64,000 nt of DNA, taken from NCBI GenBank assembly GCA_905221605.1, contig CAJNDS010000047.1, positions 436,001-500,000 on the forward strand. Reading direction: 5' to 3'. Positions 50,401-58,179 of the stretch are shown one piece after another (position 1 is the first letter of the stretch; the number at the start of each line of letters is the position of its first letter). The notes below the pieces were generated by a model that saw only the letters and a program-made list of their open reading frames with translations, ran no database searches and had not been told where the DNA came from. This DNA comes from Symbiodinium natans (lineage: Eukaryota > Sar > Dinophyceae > Suessiales > Symbiodiniaceae). The translations under genes and the position numbers were made by a program.

Positions 50401-52633
50401 GTTTACATACCTGGATGTGCGTCACACATCGTTCAGGGTACTGGGTGTTGGGTGCGCGAGGGCATTTCCCCAAACATCCCCAAGGTGGTCCCCACTGACG
50501 TGCACAGATTCGTGTGGAGAAGACGTTGCCGCGGGCTCGTCGCAGCGCATACCCGGCCTTGCGCGTGTATGTCACAGCAACAAGCACCTTGCAGGGGCAC
50601 GCAGTGCTTTCACGCTCGATCAGATGCTGAATCTTGCTTCTATCCATTTCTCCTCTCGCCCCGCTGAGGCTGAGCTCCCCTACATTCGTTGCTATCTTGA
50701 AGGTGAATTAAAATCGGAGATGGTCAGCGCTGGTAGCTGCTTAGTAGCTGAAAGCCACATGGTCCACCGCATCAGATCTTCAGCTTCTGCCACCGCCTTG
50801 TAACCGACGACGCTTTGCCAGGGGCTCGTCAAGAGAAAGAAGCAACTCCCGAACGCCCACTTCACTGCGGCAGAGCTCCTTAAAGGAGTCGCTTGTGACG
50901 ACGTCCTTCATGCGGCCCTGCATCTTCTCTACGCAGGATTCCACAAGGGCCGGGACCTGGTTGCGGACTGTCACAACGGAAGCAAAGGTGGCGAGCGCAG
51001 TCCCCAGCGTCAGTTCCTGCATTAGTTTCCACTCACAAAGCCGGGTGAGATCATCCAACAAGAACTCGACTGAAAGATGCAGCAGTTCCAGTGGCTCTGC
51101 ATCATCAAACAGCGTCTGCCCCACTTGGCCAGCAGAGTAGATGAAGCGCAGAACCCCTCGAAATGCATGCGCCGACGCCCTTGGAATGGGGACGTGCGAC
51201 GCAGCTCCCTCGCTCATTCCAGCGCGGAGCATGCGCTCGAAGTAGATCGAGCGCGAGGCGAGGAGGAACTTGTCTGCTCGTAGCTCCTCGCCATCCACTT
51301 CAAAGGTGACGCAACCACTCGGAAAGTCGCCATCGCTTGCTAAGGAAGCGGAGAAGTCTCTCTGTAGCAGACGCTCATCTCGAGGAATTGGCATGGCCAT
51401 TAAGCACCGGATGAGCTCGATCCGGACTTTGCTCTTCTTGTTGGCAAAGGCAACCGTAGGGTAGAGCTCTCGGTGCTTCAGCGTCTCTTTGATGACATCA
51501 ACTCGAAACTGCCCACGGCACCTGCGAGAGTCCACGGTGAATCTGACAAGGCCAAGCGAGGAGTCGTACATGGCTGTGATGGACTCCTCCTCGCATGAGC
51601 TTGGCTCGCACAGATCCAGGCCATCCTTGCTCAGCTGCTGACCTCGGGGCTGACACTTGAGAAAAAACCACACGCAACAAACCTGCAGCAAACCTGCAAC
51701 GCACTCACGCAATGCCTGTGAGACTTCCTAAGCCACACAGCAAAAGAACTCAAAAGGCGAAGGTTTGCTGCTCTTAGCGACCGAGGATGTTGATCTCCCC
51801 GTCGTAAGCGTCGCAGACGGCGAGGTTCTCACATTCCAGAATGTCCACCTCTTCCATTCTGACGTCAGCTGTTCCAAACCCCAGGCCAAGAACCGTGCCC
51901 CCATTCGGACCGCAGACATGTGTAAACACGAAGCGCACTTCCCATAACTCCTGCTGGCTTCCCAGCGTCCACTGCACTAGGCGGCCCAGGTCATCGTCAA
52001 CAAGCTGGTACACTTCCAAATGGTCGGCAGACGTGTGGACCTGCTTGCCACACCGCCGTATCGTCAATGGCATTGCAAAGGAATGCTTAAAGGGAGGCCA
52101 ACTCTGTTATTCTAAACGGTTCTGTTTGTCTTATTTTTGCAGTCCTACTTCCAACAGGGTTTCCTACGCAATGTCACTGCAACTGCCATCTGCGCATCAC
52201 CCTTCTTTCAACGCCCTTCCCTGGTTTGGAAAAGGGGTTTTCGACACAACGTGGTCGTAACTACCATATCCATAGCTGGCATGTCAGAACTCGTTCTTGA
52301 CCTTGAGCCGCACAAGTTCATGGCTGTGAGCAGCAAGACACCTACTAGTCAAGACGTGAGGGATCAAGCGATGCGACGCATGGCGGCCTGTGGTGGAGCT
52401 GCTGACAGCGCCCGCGCGATGCGGCCGGCAAGGAAATGCGTCTTGCCACTGCCAGGGCCGGCGAGGACAAGGAGTGGACGGTTCAGCCTCAGAGGTGTGG
52501 CCATGTGCGGAATGCCGGATCTGACTTAACAACGCCCATACGCTTCATTTCGATGTTGCTCCCATGCCCTCCACGCCCTCTCGCAGTGGGACGCTGGCGG
52601 CTCGTCAACCGCTGACTGCTGCTCCGGCGACAT
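36129..52633 (-). CDS. UvrD/SRS2-like superfamily 1 DNA helicase, about 25 exons, with three genes inside its introns
   Basis: A 3'-to-5' DNA helicase by family, expected to act in DNA repair or recombination in the nucleus. The exons run on the minus strand from the Q motif at 52633 to SRFLFET at 36270, and every helicase motif appears in family order (details in the exon-cluster entries). Where both splice sites are clear, codon phase matches across the intron. The closest pattern I know is the plant SRS2-like type (TIHQAKGLEW, then CNE-MPL, then EEERRLFYVAMTRARDHL). The start Met at 52633 sits just before MSPEQQSAV and is preceded by a CAG acceptor, possibly for spliced-leader trans-splicing. 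The end is uncertain: an exon at 36161-36129 reading VEELWLLRPP and a stop fits the phase. At least ten introns use GC and one GA donors. Exons between motifs Id and II and around motif IV are incompletely resolved. Confidence 0.85.
37291..40444 (-). CDS. BT1-family folate/pterin-type transporter, ten exons
   Basis: A membrane transporter of the BT1 family (folate/biopterin transporters of trypanosomatids, plastids and algae), major-facilitator related. Exons: 40444-39480, 39328-39142, 39066-38999, 38921-38809, 38412-38340, 38273-38228, 38145-38103, 38047-37997, 37532-37463 and 37360-37291. Together they give 561 codons with all phases matching and a TAG stop. The first exon has an acidic N-terminal tail (EEDEEDEEAPLLSQ) and family segments (PWAMKPMIGLLSD; LLTEAKYAEKM). 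Later exons give YEQYPEGPHFSK, FYTTVLGVTGS, GIPDHAFILGSSVFATIL, VVILSQLCPPGLEATMYALL and LPWLIPDRKQTEKLL. The size matches the family. Introns 2-6 start with GC and the others with GT; all end in AG. The gene lies entirely inside a helicase intron on the same strand. CACACAG at about 40538 may be its trans-splice acceptor. The substrate is inferred from the family only. Confidence 0.92.
37720..37765. repeat. GA microsatellite in a transporter intron
   Basis: GAGAGG/GAGAGA run within intron 8 of the BT1-type gene (37996-37533). Confidence 0.85.
37911..37990. repeat. Octamer array (ATTCCGGG)n in a transporter intron
   Basis: Ten almost perfect copies of ATTCCGGG. The array begins only a few bases after the proposed donor of intron 8 (37996) on the transcribed strand, where it reads GGAATCCC. 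The open frames across it (Pro-Glu-Ser-Arg-Asn repeats) are artefacts. Confidence 0.9.
38415..38640. repeat. GA microsatellite in a transporter intron
   Basis: A long GA-rich run that fills much of intron 4 (38808-38413, 396 bases). On the transcribed strand it is a CT-rich tract directly before the acceptor CGGAAG, so it also serves as the polypyrimidine tract. This explains why this intron is several times longer than its neighbours (55-151 bases, except intron 8). Confidence 0.9.
40579..41084 (-). other. Helicase exons: motif V and first half of motif VI
   Basis: The exon starting at 41084 reads FLQHAALGAGPECS, the family segment before motif V; its end is not fixed. 40843-40819 (25 bases) reads VSTIHQAKG. 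40757-40697 reads LEWNSVFVLQCNEMVMPLR. 40614-40579 reads QAGLEDCEEER with the first part of the next Arg. The intron between the first two halves of motif V is 61 bases with a GA donor. The exon at 40579 ends two bases into a codon, with a GC donor (GCCGTG), and continues at 36699. Confidence 0.88.
41100..41940. other. Helicase intron sequence, possible unresolved exon
   Basis: Lies between the exon ending near 41942 and the one starting at 41084. About 40 residues between these family segments are still missing, so one or more short exons should be here. A GGTTTCTTCAG acceptor near 41690 is a candidate. I could not fix it. Confidence 0.4.
41942..42358 (-). other. Helicase exons: 2B-type insert region
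   Basis: 42358-42276 (acceptor CTGAAG, GC donor) reads TLEHLNKLAGFCEFIERLQT, matching the family pattern of a helix pair (LxxFxxxIxxL) after motif IVb. 41995-41942 (acceptor CCCCAG) reads DYSAAGVLRVIMAQTGL, matching the LxxILxxTGY pattern. The phases of these two do not join directly, so a small exon between them is likely. Confidence 0.65.
43225..44665 (-). other. Helicase exons: motifs IV to IVb
   Basis: 44665 to about 44588 (acceptor CCAAG) reads HLVEASKKLILHNHQREEKD, the end of motif IV. 44217-44151 reads SAKETFSAEARWAAEEIIRL. It joins in phase to 43898-43810, which reads FAVLTRTNASAALAAQAL (motif IVa). 43441-43392 reads VLLFAYLRLVVDPHHDV and joins in phase through a GC-AG intron of 121 bases to 43270-43225, SFLRVHNVPRRGLGK (motif IVb). 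All borders but one have AG followed by G. Confidence 0.88.
43744..43794. repeat. Hexamer array (GTTGCA)n in a helicase intron
   Basis: About eight perfect copies of GTTGCA lie just after the exon that ends at 43810 on the minus strand, inside the next intron. Frames across it (Val-Ala or Leu-Gln repeats) are not protein. Confidence 0.9.
45326..45803 (-). other. Helicase exons: motifs II and III
   Basis: 45803-45762 (acceptor ACTAAG, GC donor) reads AANFVHMLFVDEWQ. 45642-45573 (acceptor GCGCAG, GC donor) reads DADKEQAQFLAKLIAQRSAV. 45361-45326 (acceptor CTGCAG, donor GTCAAA) reads GDDDQRIYTWRR. Joined, they give the Walker B box DEWQD followed at normal distance by motif III GDDDQ, as in UvrD-type helicases. 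All three joints are in phase. Confidence 0.93.
46217..46624 (-). other. Helicase exons before motif II
   Basis: 46624 to about 46577 reads VFEQIGRQKRDSAADL, like the IxxxK helix of the family. 46492-46439 (54 bases, GT donor) reads VAQEEQPLLADARTRFLE and joins in phase to the exon starting at 46260, which reads RRRRLMDISEVIGLAS, corresponding to the ALDFDDLL segment of UvrD. The similarity of these parts is weaker than that of the motifs, but order and spacing are right. Confidence 0.6.
46810..47290. repeat. GA/GTGA microsatellite, about 480 bp
   Basis: GAGA with interspersed GTGAGA and a block of GTGAAAGA units (47036-47160). It lies inside the helicase gene. Frames across it (Leu-Ser-His repeats) are artefacts. 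Confidence 0.95.
47400..48420. other. Unassigned sequence inside the helicase gene
   Basis: Plausible coding segments occur on both strands. A plus frame at 47714-47980 contains SAVLNELAQFWPLLQDCACS. A minus frame over the same bases contains VARIVERLHAQSWSRGQNWA and ends at a good donor, GTGAGT. The minus reading fits the local strand bias and could be a helicase exon between motifs Id and II. Confidence 0.35.
48635..49399 (-). CDS. Pro/Ala-rich protein with polybasic, cysteine-rich C-terminus
   Basis: An uninterrupted frame of 254 codons. Residues 1-230 are rich in Pro, Ala, Val and Ser, with repeated segments such as VSGPQVVSGPQVAG. The last 23 residues are charged and end KKRSKKKKAKCCGCF. 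A Lys/Arg cluster next to terminal cysteines is the usual layout of lipid-anchored peripheral membrane proteins (palmitoylation or prenylation); CGCF is a non-standard CaaX-like ending, so the lipid is inferred. No folded domain is visible. The gene has no intron, in contrast to its host, and a spliced-leader relict lies 61 bases upstream of the ATG. Both point to an origin from reinserted processed mRNA. It lies inside the helicase gene on the same strand. Confidence 0.65.
   Translation of the reverse strand: MAAAAPAQTLPAMPGGAMQAPVPAAAVKTTPSTAYQMWQGFQGAVLCDADRLCGPNRPFARSPVNVGSPAVVAGSPVATAPVSGAPVTSLPAPPWMQSIGSQGQPMPQPMSAPQPALVSSGVPVASAAPVAPITTSGVFVPSPAAAGSPAITSIQPGSGMFVPSPQNASLAQTSRTGSPVMSAAQVVSGPQVVSGPQVAGASPVVQVPPAVPAQTTPAFQNLTAGAAPPFSKPATKEDRKKRSKKKKAKCCGCF
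49461..49479 (-). other. Spliced-leader relict
   Basis: On the minus strand the bases CCCGTTTGGCTCAAG match the 3' part of the dinoflagellate spliced leader (CCATTTTGGCTCAAG) at 13 of 15 positions, including the last 11. The leader sequence is established knowledge (22 bases ending TTTTGGCTCAAG). Its position before an intronless frame is what is expected when a trans-spliced mRNA is copied back into the genome. Confidence 0.6.
49500..50120. other. Helicase intron, no feature seen
   Basis: No convincing exon between the Id exon and the nested Pro/Ala-rich gene. Minus frames at 49456-49843 are short and unremarkable. Confidence 0.4.
50122..50587 (-). other. Helicase exons: motifs Ia and Id
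   Basis: 50587-50525 (acceptor TGCAAG, donor GTCTTC) reads VLVAVTYTRKAGYALRRAR, the TFTxKA motif. 50156-50122 (acceptor GAAAG, GC donor) reads VWISTVHGLAL, the TFHSL-type motif. The two join in phase 0. The first exon follows in phase the exon that ends at 52388, 1.8 kb upstream. Confidence 0.85.
50780..52073 (-). CDS. SPRY-like plus BTB/POZ domain protein, nested in a helicase intron
   Basis: Two exons, 52073-51782 and 51642-50780, joined through a GT-AG intron of 139 bases, give 384 residues with matching phase. The N-terminal half is SPRY-like: a WEVRFVF strand near residue 44, and around residues 113-135 a segment ITAMYDSSLGLVRFTVDSRR of the kind seen at the end of SPRY folds; this assignment is moderate. 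From about residue 205, VTFEVDGEELRADKFLLASR followed by SIYFERMLRAGMSE is a clear BTB/POZ domain, with the usual helix segment FRGVLRFIYSA after it. BTB proteins typically form dimers and serve as substrate adaptors of cullin-3 ubiquitin ligases; the role here is inferred. The tail is basic (LAKRRRLQGGGRS). The gene lies wholly between helicase exons 52487-52388 and 50587-50525. Confidence 0.85.
52388..52633 (-). other. Helicase exons: Q motif and motif I
   Basis: 52633-52599 reads MSPEQQSAVDE, the Q motif. It joins in phase through a GC-AG intron of 111 bases to 52487-52388, which reads RPLLVLAGPGSGKTHFLAG, the Walker A motif, and ends LSAAPPQ. A GC donor (GCCGCC) follows. The spacing from GSGKT to the next exon (VLVAVTYTRK) matches the family. 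Confidence 0.9.
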
Positions 52634-52639
52634 CCGGGG

Positions 52640-53215
52640 GAGCTGCGGCTGAGGCCTTTGTAAGCATCACATGAAGGGGGCTCGACTTTATCACAACAGA
52701 TGGCCGCTTTCGGTCATGCTGAGAGGGCTGAGGGTCTGGCATAGTCCGCGGCTTCCTTGATACCTGCAGCAGCGCACCCTCTTGCAGTATTACAGTGCTG
52801 CCAGCAAGTCCTTCCACAAAGCGAACCCGATTGTTGAATCCTTGCCCCGGCATACGACTTCGCAGCCCACGCCCCCCAACTAACTAGATGCTCAACCAAC
52901 ATAGTCCGACTTTTTGCCCTATACTAGAGCTGTTTCAGCATCAACTATAAGGAGCCTTTAACGTCCAGTGGCCCGAAGCATTCTGACATCTGGGACATTC
53001 CCGCAGCGGACGTCACATTTCCCTCTGTGGCTGGTGCGTGGCGGCTGCTTGCAACTTGAAAGCGAAATGTCGACGCTCCAAGGTGATGCTTGTGCCGTTT
53101 TTATCGTTTTCTGCGTGTCCCCTTCGTTCAGGCCCATCGGTTTACAGGAGCCTGCTTATCGTTCTGTACATCAAAGCCACTCCCCCCCCCCCCCCGCCCA
53201 AGCCATAATCTACTG
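52640..53215. other. Upstream of the helicase, no confident feature
   Basis: A minus frame at 52853-52605 overlaps the start of the helicase in another frame and is probably a shadow. C run at 53183-53196. Confidence 0.4.
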
Positions 53216-54078
53216 AAACTAATGTTCAACAACCCCTTGCCAAAAACTCTGGTCGTCCATATGGGCTTCCCATCACTGACTTGAGTGTCCAACCCTTGCT
53301 GGTTGCTGTTCTGTTGTTGGACCCATCCTCAATCCCTCCGCATTGCATGCTCAAGCAGAAGCAAACCTTTGTAATACTTCAGTACAGGTCGTTGCGGCGA
53401 CACTTCTCCAAGCTAGGCATACCAGCAGACAGCAACAGCTGGCTTGCACATAAAGGTGGTTGATGCAAAGAAACCAAGTACGGTACAAGTTCATGCATCC
53501 AACGTTCGTAATGTCCATCCTTGTATGTGAAGTTCACGCTAGCTTGCCATCAACGTTTGCACTGTTACAGGGGTAGCGTGTCTAACATGCACAAGGTGCT
53601 ACGGAAACTGGACTGACTGTTGAAAGGGTTGGGATAGACTAGCTATAATACCTTGGCACAGATGCACCAGCAACATTGAAGCTGCAGGTCAAACGCTCGA
53701 TGTTTAGGAAACTGTTGCTTGCTATGAATGAGTCCGAATAGAGCGTTGACAGGAACTCCAGCTGATGGTGAAGGACAGAATGCATTTCGCTTGCACTTGT
53801 ACGCAGCTGGCAAGGATTCGGGACGGTCCATCATACGAGGAGCTGGCTTCAGATCTCCACTATCTCAGTCAGTCCCAGATTTCAACTCATGAGACGATAC
53901 CGCAGTACTAGACGTAGAAGAGCAGCAGGGCAGCGACGGCGACATGTAAAAGCATGGAGGCACGTTTCTTCCTGTCGCGTATCATGGAAGTGTGAAAGAC
54001 AGCGAAGCAATGTGAATTCAATGGCCAAGCATGGGGCGTGTGTGTCCCTTCCGGAGACGTCGGGCAAGACTTTGATCA

Positions 54079-54369
54079 TTAAGGGGATGCCACCACCACA
54101 CATATAGAGTAGACGTGTATCAACATGGGAGCTTTGAGCGTGTAGGGCATGAAACTAGTGTATGGGTGCGCAACGATGCGAGAGAGGACGCTGCGCTCCT
54201 CTTCCAGGAACCCCGCTGGCATCTCCCTGGCTGCGCATGCTGCGCTCTGCGGCCCGCTGGCAGCCTGAAAGACTGCTTTAACCGCACGTAAGAAGGACGC
54301 GGCGGCGCGTAGTGCGTGAGTCGTCAGCACAATGAAGCTCACGCACGCCCTTCCCCCAGCCTGCCCCAT
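54079..54369 (-). pseudogene. Conserved minus frame in duplication copy A
   Basis: A frame of 96 codons, with a candidate exon after TCTTTCAG reading SAACAAREMPAGFLEEERSV and LKAPMLIHVYS. The same frame stays open without indels in copy B (56734-57024). However, most differences between the copies change amino acids, and neighbouring frames differ by single-base indels. It is either a fast-evolving exon or a decaying one. Family unknown. Confidence 0.35.
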
Positions 54370-54848
54370 GTTCCCGAAGCACGGATCAGGATCAGAGTGG
54401 CCAGGTCGCGGCGCCCATGTCGCCTAACTTTGTCATTGAGTTTCCAGGGTGCTTCACGACGTTCAAGAAACAGCTCTCCGGAGGTTTTTGCCCCGGCCTG
54501 CGGTGAGGCGACGGGCCGAGAAGGCTCTTCAGCGCATCGTTTCCGCGCGCCTGAGATTTTCCGGATGCAAGTTTCAGCACTCCAGGCATGCGCCCATCGA
54601 ACCATGAACGTCTGGTCCAGATGGCATTGGGGTTACTGCATCTTCGTCCTTCCGCTTCGGGCTATCGTTCCTCATTTTTCTAAAACATCGATGCCTTAAC
54701 TCTGTTTTTTATCGTGCTGGGATGTCCTGCATGTCTTCATGTGTAGCTGCCGATGGGACAGGGGATCACAATGCTTGTGGCTGATTGTCTATGCACTCTT
54801 TCTTGTGCTTCTGACTTAACTTTTCTTGCTCTCATTTCCTGCGTTTGC

Positions 54849-55010
54849 TTCTTCTTCTACTACTACTTCTTCTTCTTCTCCTTCTTCTTCTTCTTCTTCT
54901 TCTTCTTCTGCTTCTCCTTCTTCTTCTTCTGCTTCTCCTTCTTCTTCTTCTGCTTCTTCTTCTTCTTCTTCTTCTTCTTCTTCTTCTTCTTCTTCTTCTT
55001 CTTCTTCCAG
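54849..55010. repeat. CTT array in copy A
   Basis: TTC/CTT repeats with interspersed CTG and CTC units, about 160 bp. Confidence 0.95.
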
Positions 55011-55058
55011 TCCTCTGTCTCGTTCTCTGTCAGCCCGTTCTTATGTCTTGTCCTTACA

Positions 55059-55130
55059 CTCTTAACAATGCGGCAGGCGTACCGGGGGCAAACGAGAGGC
55101 GTGACTCGTTTTGTGAGCCTGAGAAGCGCG
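55059..55130. repeat. 72-bp hairpin-forming insertion present only in copy A
   Basis: Copy B reads TTACAACTTCAGG, where copy A has 72 extra bases between TTACA and ACTTCAGG. The extra segment can fold: CAGGC pairs with GCCTG, and inside it CAAACGAG pairs with CTCGTTTTG. The remainder of both copies aligns well, so this is a discrete insertion or deletion. Confidence 0.8.
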
Positions 55131-55911
55131 ACTTCAGGCCTGTTGGGGCCTCTTCTCAGAAATTGAGACTTTAGAATTCTTCTAGAAGCCATCATGTTGG
55201 ATTGAACGCATTGAAACAACTCGTGGACTTTTGCTGACAGCAGAGAAGTCAAAAGACCCTCTCTGAGTTCGATGCGGGGACCAGTCGCCAGGGGCACCTT
55301 AGGTATGCTCACACCGGTGCACTGCCAGTTTTGCACCTGCCCACCGCAGCTGGTGCGCACCATTCTTTCCGATAGACAGGTAGACGCATGCAGCACGCTG
55401 TTACAGCGCAAGATGCCCCCCTCCCCTACCCGCCGACCCCTGCCCCAACCCAGTGTCCCCGGAGTGCCCAGTTCCAGAGTCTCCCTGGAGTGCCCAACCC
55501 CAGAGCTCGAGTGCCCAGCCCCAGACTGTTGCTGGAGTGTCCCCCCCCGACCGCAACAAAAACCAGAGCAGAAGTGGATTTCGTGCAGGGCACGAAACAA
55601 CCAGGCGCCAGACGCGCGAGTAACCAACTAATGCTCATCAACCCCTTGCCAAAATTCTCCCTGTCAATTATGACTGTCGTACACATGGGCTTCCCATCAC
55701 TGTCTTGAGTGTCCAAGCCTTGCTGGTTGCTGCTCTGTTGTTGGACCCATCCGCCTTTGCATTCTTCATCAGAAGGAAATACTCTTAATACGTCAGCACG
55801 CGTCCTTGCTGCGACACTTCCCCGAACTGGCAGACCAGCAGGAACCAAACATGACATTTATGCCAGTTCGCTGCAGCTAGCTGATGTGCAATACAGTCGA
55901 CCAGACAGAAT

Positions 55912-55912
<1 letters not shown>

Positions 55913-55964
<52 letters not shown>
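55913..55964. repeat. CAG trinucleotide array
   Basis: About 17 CAG units. At the matching place in copy A the repeat is missing. Confidence 0.95.
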
Positions 55965-55965
<1 letters not shown>

Positions 55966-56733
55966 ATGTGGGATACAAAGAAACCAAATACGGTACAAGT
56001 TCATGCATCCAATGGTCGTCATGTTCATCACAGTACGTGACGTTCACGCTAGCTTGCCATCAACGTTTGCATTGTTACATGGGTCTAACATGCACAAAAT
56101 GCTACAGAAACTGGACTGTTGATTTGTTTATAGTTTCACGAAATTTTATGACTTTTAGAGCTTTAGTTTCAAACAATCAGTTCGACTGTTTTTGCACTAG
56201 CATGATTATCATTATTATTTGTATCTTTTGTATCAAATGCAATTTGCTGTTTAAATAATTCGTTCTTTTACGAGCACTTCATGTTAATCGATTTCTCTTC
56301 AACGCTTTGAAGGGTTGGGATAGACTAGCTATAATACCTTGGCACAGATGCACCAGCAACATTAAAGTTGCAGGCCAAACGCCCGATGTTTAGGAAACTG
56401 TTGCTTGGTATGAATGAGTCCGAATAGAGCGTTGACAGGAAATCCAGCTGATGGTGAAGGACAGACGGCATTTCGCGTGCACGTGTACGCAGCTGGCAAT
56501 CATACGAGGAGCTGGCTTCAGATCTCCACTATCTCAGTCAGTCCCAGATTTCAACTCATGAGACGATACCGCAGTACTAGACGTAGAAGAGCAGCAGGGC
56601 AGCGACGGCAGTACAAGCATGGAGGCACGTTTCTTTCCTGTCGCGAATCATGGAAGTGTGAAAGACAGCGAAGCAATGTGAATTCAATGGGCGTTAGTGT
56701 CCCTTCCGGAGACGTCGGGCAAGACTTTGATCA

Positions 56734-57024
56734 TTAAGGGGATGCCACCACCACACATATAGAGTAGACGTGTATCAACATGGGAGCTTTGAGCGTGTAG
56801 GGCATGAAACTGGTGCATGGGCGCGCAACGATGTGAGAATGGACGCTGCGCTCCTCTTCCAGGAACCCCGCTGGCATCTCCCTGGCTGCGCATGCTGCGC
56901 TCTGCGGCCTGCCGGCAGCCTGAAAGACTGCTTTAACCGCACGTAAGAAGGACGCGGCGGCGCGTAGTGCGTGAGTCGTCAGCACAATGACGCTCACGCA
57001 CGCCCTTCCCCCAGCCTGCAGCAT
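56734..57024 (-). pseudogene. Conserved minus frame in duplication copy B
   Basis: Counterpart of 54079-54369, again 96 codons. It differs at scattered residues in the exon-like part, for example Ser/Gly and Tyr/Cys changes. Confidence 0.35.
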
Positions 57025-57499
57025 GTTCCCGAAGCACGGATCAGGATCAGAGTGACAAGGTCGCGGCGCCCATGTCGCCTAACTCTGTCATTGAGCTTCC
57101 AGGGTGCTTCATGACGTGCAAGAAACAGCTCTCCGGGGTTTTTGGCCCGGCCTGCGGTGAGGCGACGGGCCGAGAAGGCTCTTCAGCGCACCGCTTCCGC
57201 GCGCCTGAGATTTTCCGGATGCAAGTTTCAGCACTCCAGGCATGCGCCCATCGAACCATGAACGTTTGGTCCAGATGGCATTGGGGATACTGCATCTTCG
57301 TCCTTTCGCTTCGGGCTGTCGTTCCTCATTTTTCTAAAACATCGATGCCTTAACTCTGTTTTTTATCGTGCTGGGATGTCCTGCATGTCTTCATGTGTAG
57401 CTGCCGATGGGACAGGGGATCACAATGCTTGTGGCTGATTGTCTATGCACTCTTTCTTGTGCTTCTGACTTAACTTTTCTTGCTCTCATTTCCTGCGTT

Positions 57500-57903
57500 T
57501 GCTTCTTCTTCTACTACTACTTCTTCTTCTTCTCCTTCTTCTTCTTCTTCTTCTTCTTCTTCTGCTTCTCCTTCTTCTTCTTCTGCTTCTCCTTCTTCTT
57601 CTTCTGCTTCTTCTTCTTCTTCTTCTTCTTATTCTTCTTCTTCTTCTTCTTCTTCTTCTTCTTCTTCTTCTTCTTCTTCTTCTTCTTCTTCTTCTTCTTC
57701 TTCTTCTTCTTCTTCTTCTTCTTCTTCTTCTTCTTCTTCTTCTTCTTCTTCTTCTTCTTCTTCTTCTCCTTCTTCTTCTTCTTCTTCTTCTTCTTCTTCT
57801 TCTGCTTTCTTTCTTTCTTTCTTCTGCTTCTCCTTCTCCTTCTCCTTCTTCTTCTTCTTCTCCTTCTTCTTCTTCTTCTTCTTCTTCTTCTTCTTCTTCT
57901 TCC
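57500..57903. repeat. CTT array in copy B, expanded
   Basis: About 400 bp of TTC/CTT with interspersed CTG, CTC and a CTTT stretch (57804-57822). The matching array in copy A is about 160 bp. Confidence 0.95.
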
Positions 57904-58179
57904 AGTCCTCTGTCTCGTTCTCTGTCAGCCCGTTCTTATGTCTTGTCCTTACAACTTCAGGCCTGTTGGGGCCTCTTCTCAGAAATTGAGACTTTAGAAT
58001 TCTTCTAGAAGCCATCATGTTGGATTGAACGCATTGAAACAACTCGTGGACTTTTGCTGACAGCAGAGAAGTCAAAAGACCCTCTCTGAGTTCGATGCGG
58101 GGACCAGTCGCCAAGGGCACCTTAGGTATGCTCACACCGGTGCACTGCCAGTTTTGCACCTGCCCACCGCAGCTGGTTT

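Larger units (their letters stand above)
53218..55352. repeat. Tandem segmental duplication, copy A
   Basis: Starts with CAACCCCTTGCCAAAA (about 53230) and ends with CAGTTTTGCACCTGCCCACC (55326-55346). It is repeated in the same orientation at 55629-58176, with about 90-95 percent similarity by eye in the non-repetitive parts. Confidence 0.9.
55629..58176. repeat. Tandem segmental duplication, copy B
   Basis: Same order as copy A, with three larger differences. It has a CAG array (55913-55964) absent from A, an extra AT-rich stretch (about 56118-56310), and a CTT array about 240 bp longer. It lacks the 72-bp hairpin segment. Confidence 0.9.

Noticed and set aside
54863-55627. 254-codon minus frame ending in poly-Lys
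   Set aside because: The Lys run is the CTT array and the rest has no consistent counterpart in the duplicate.
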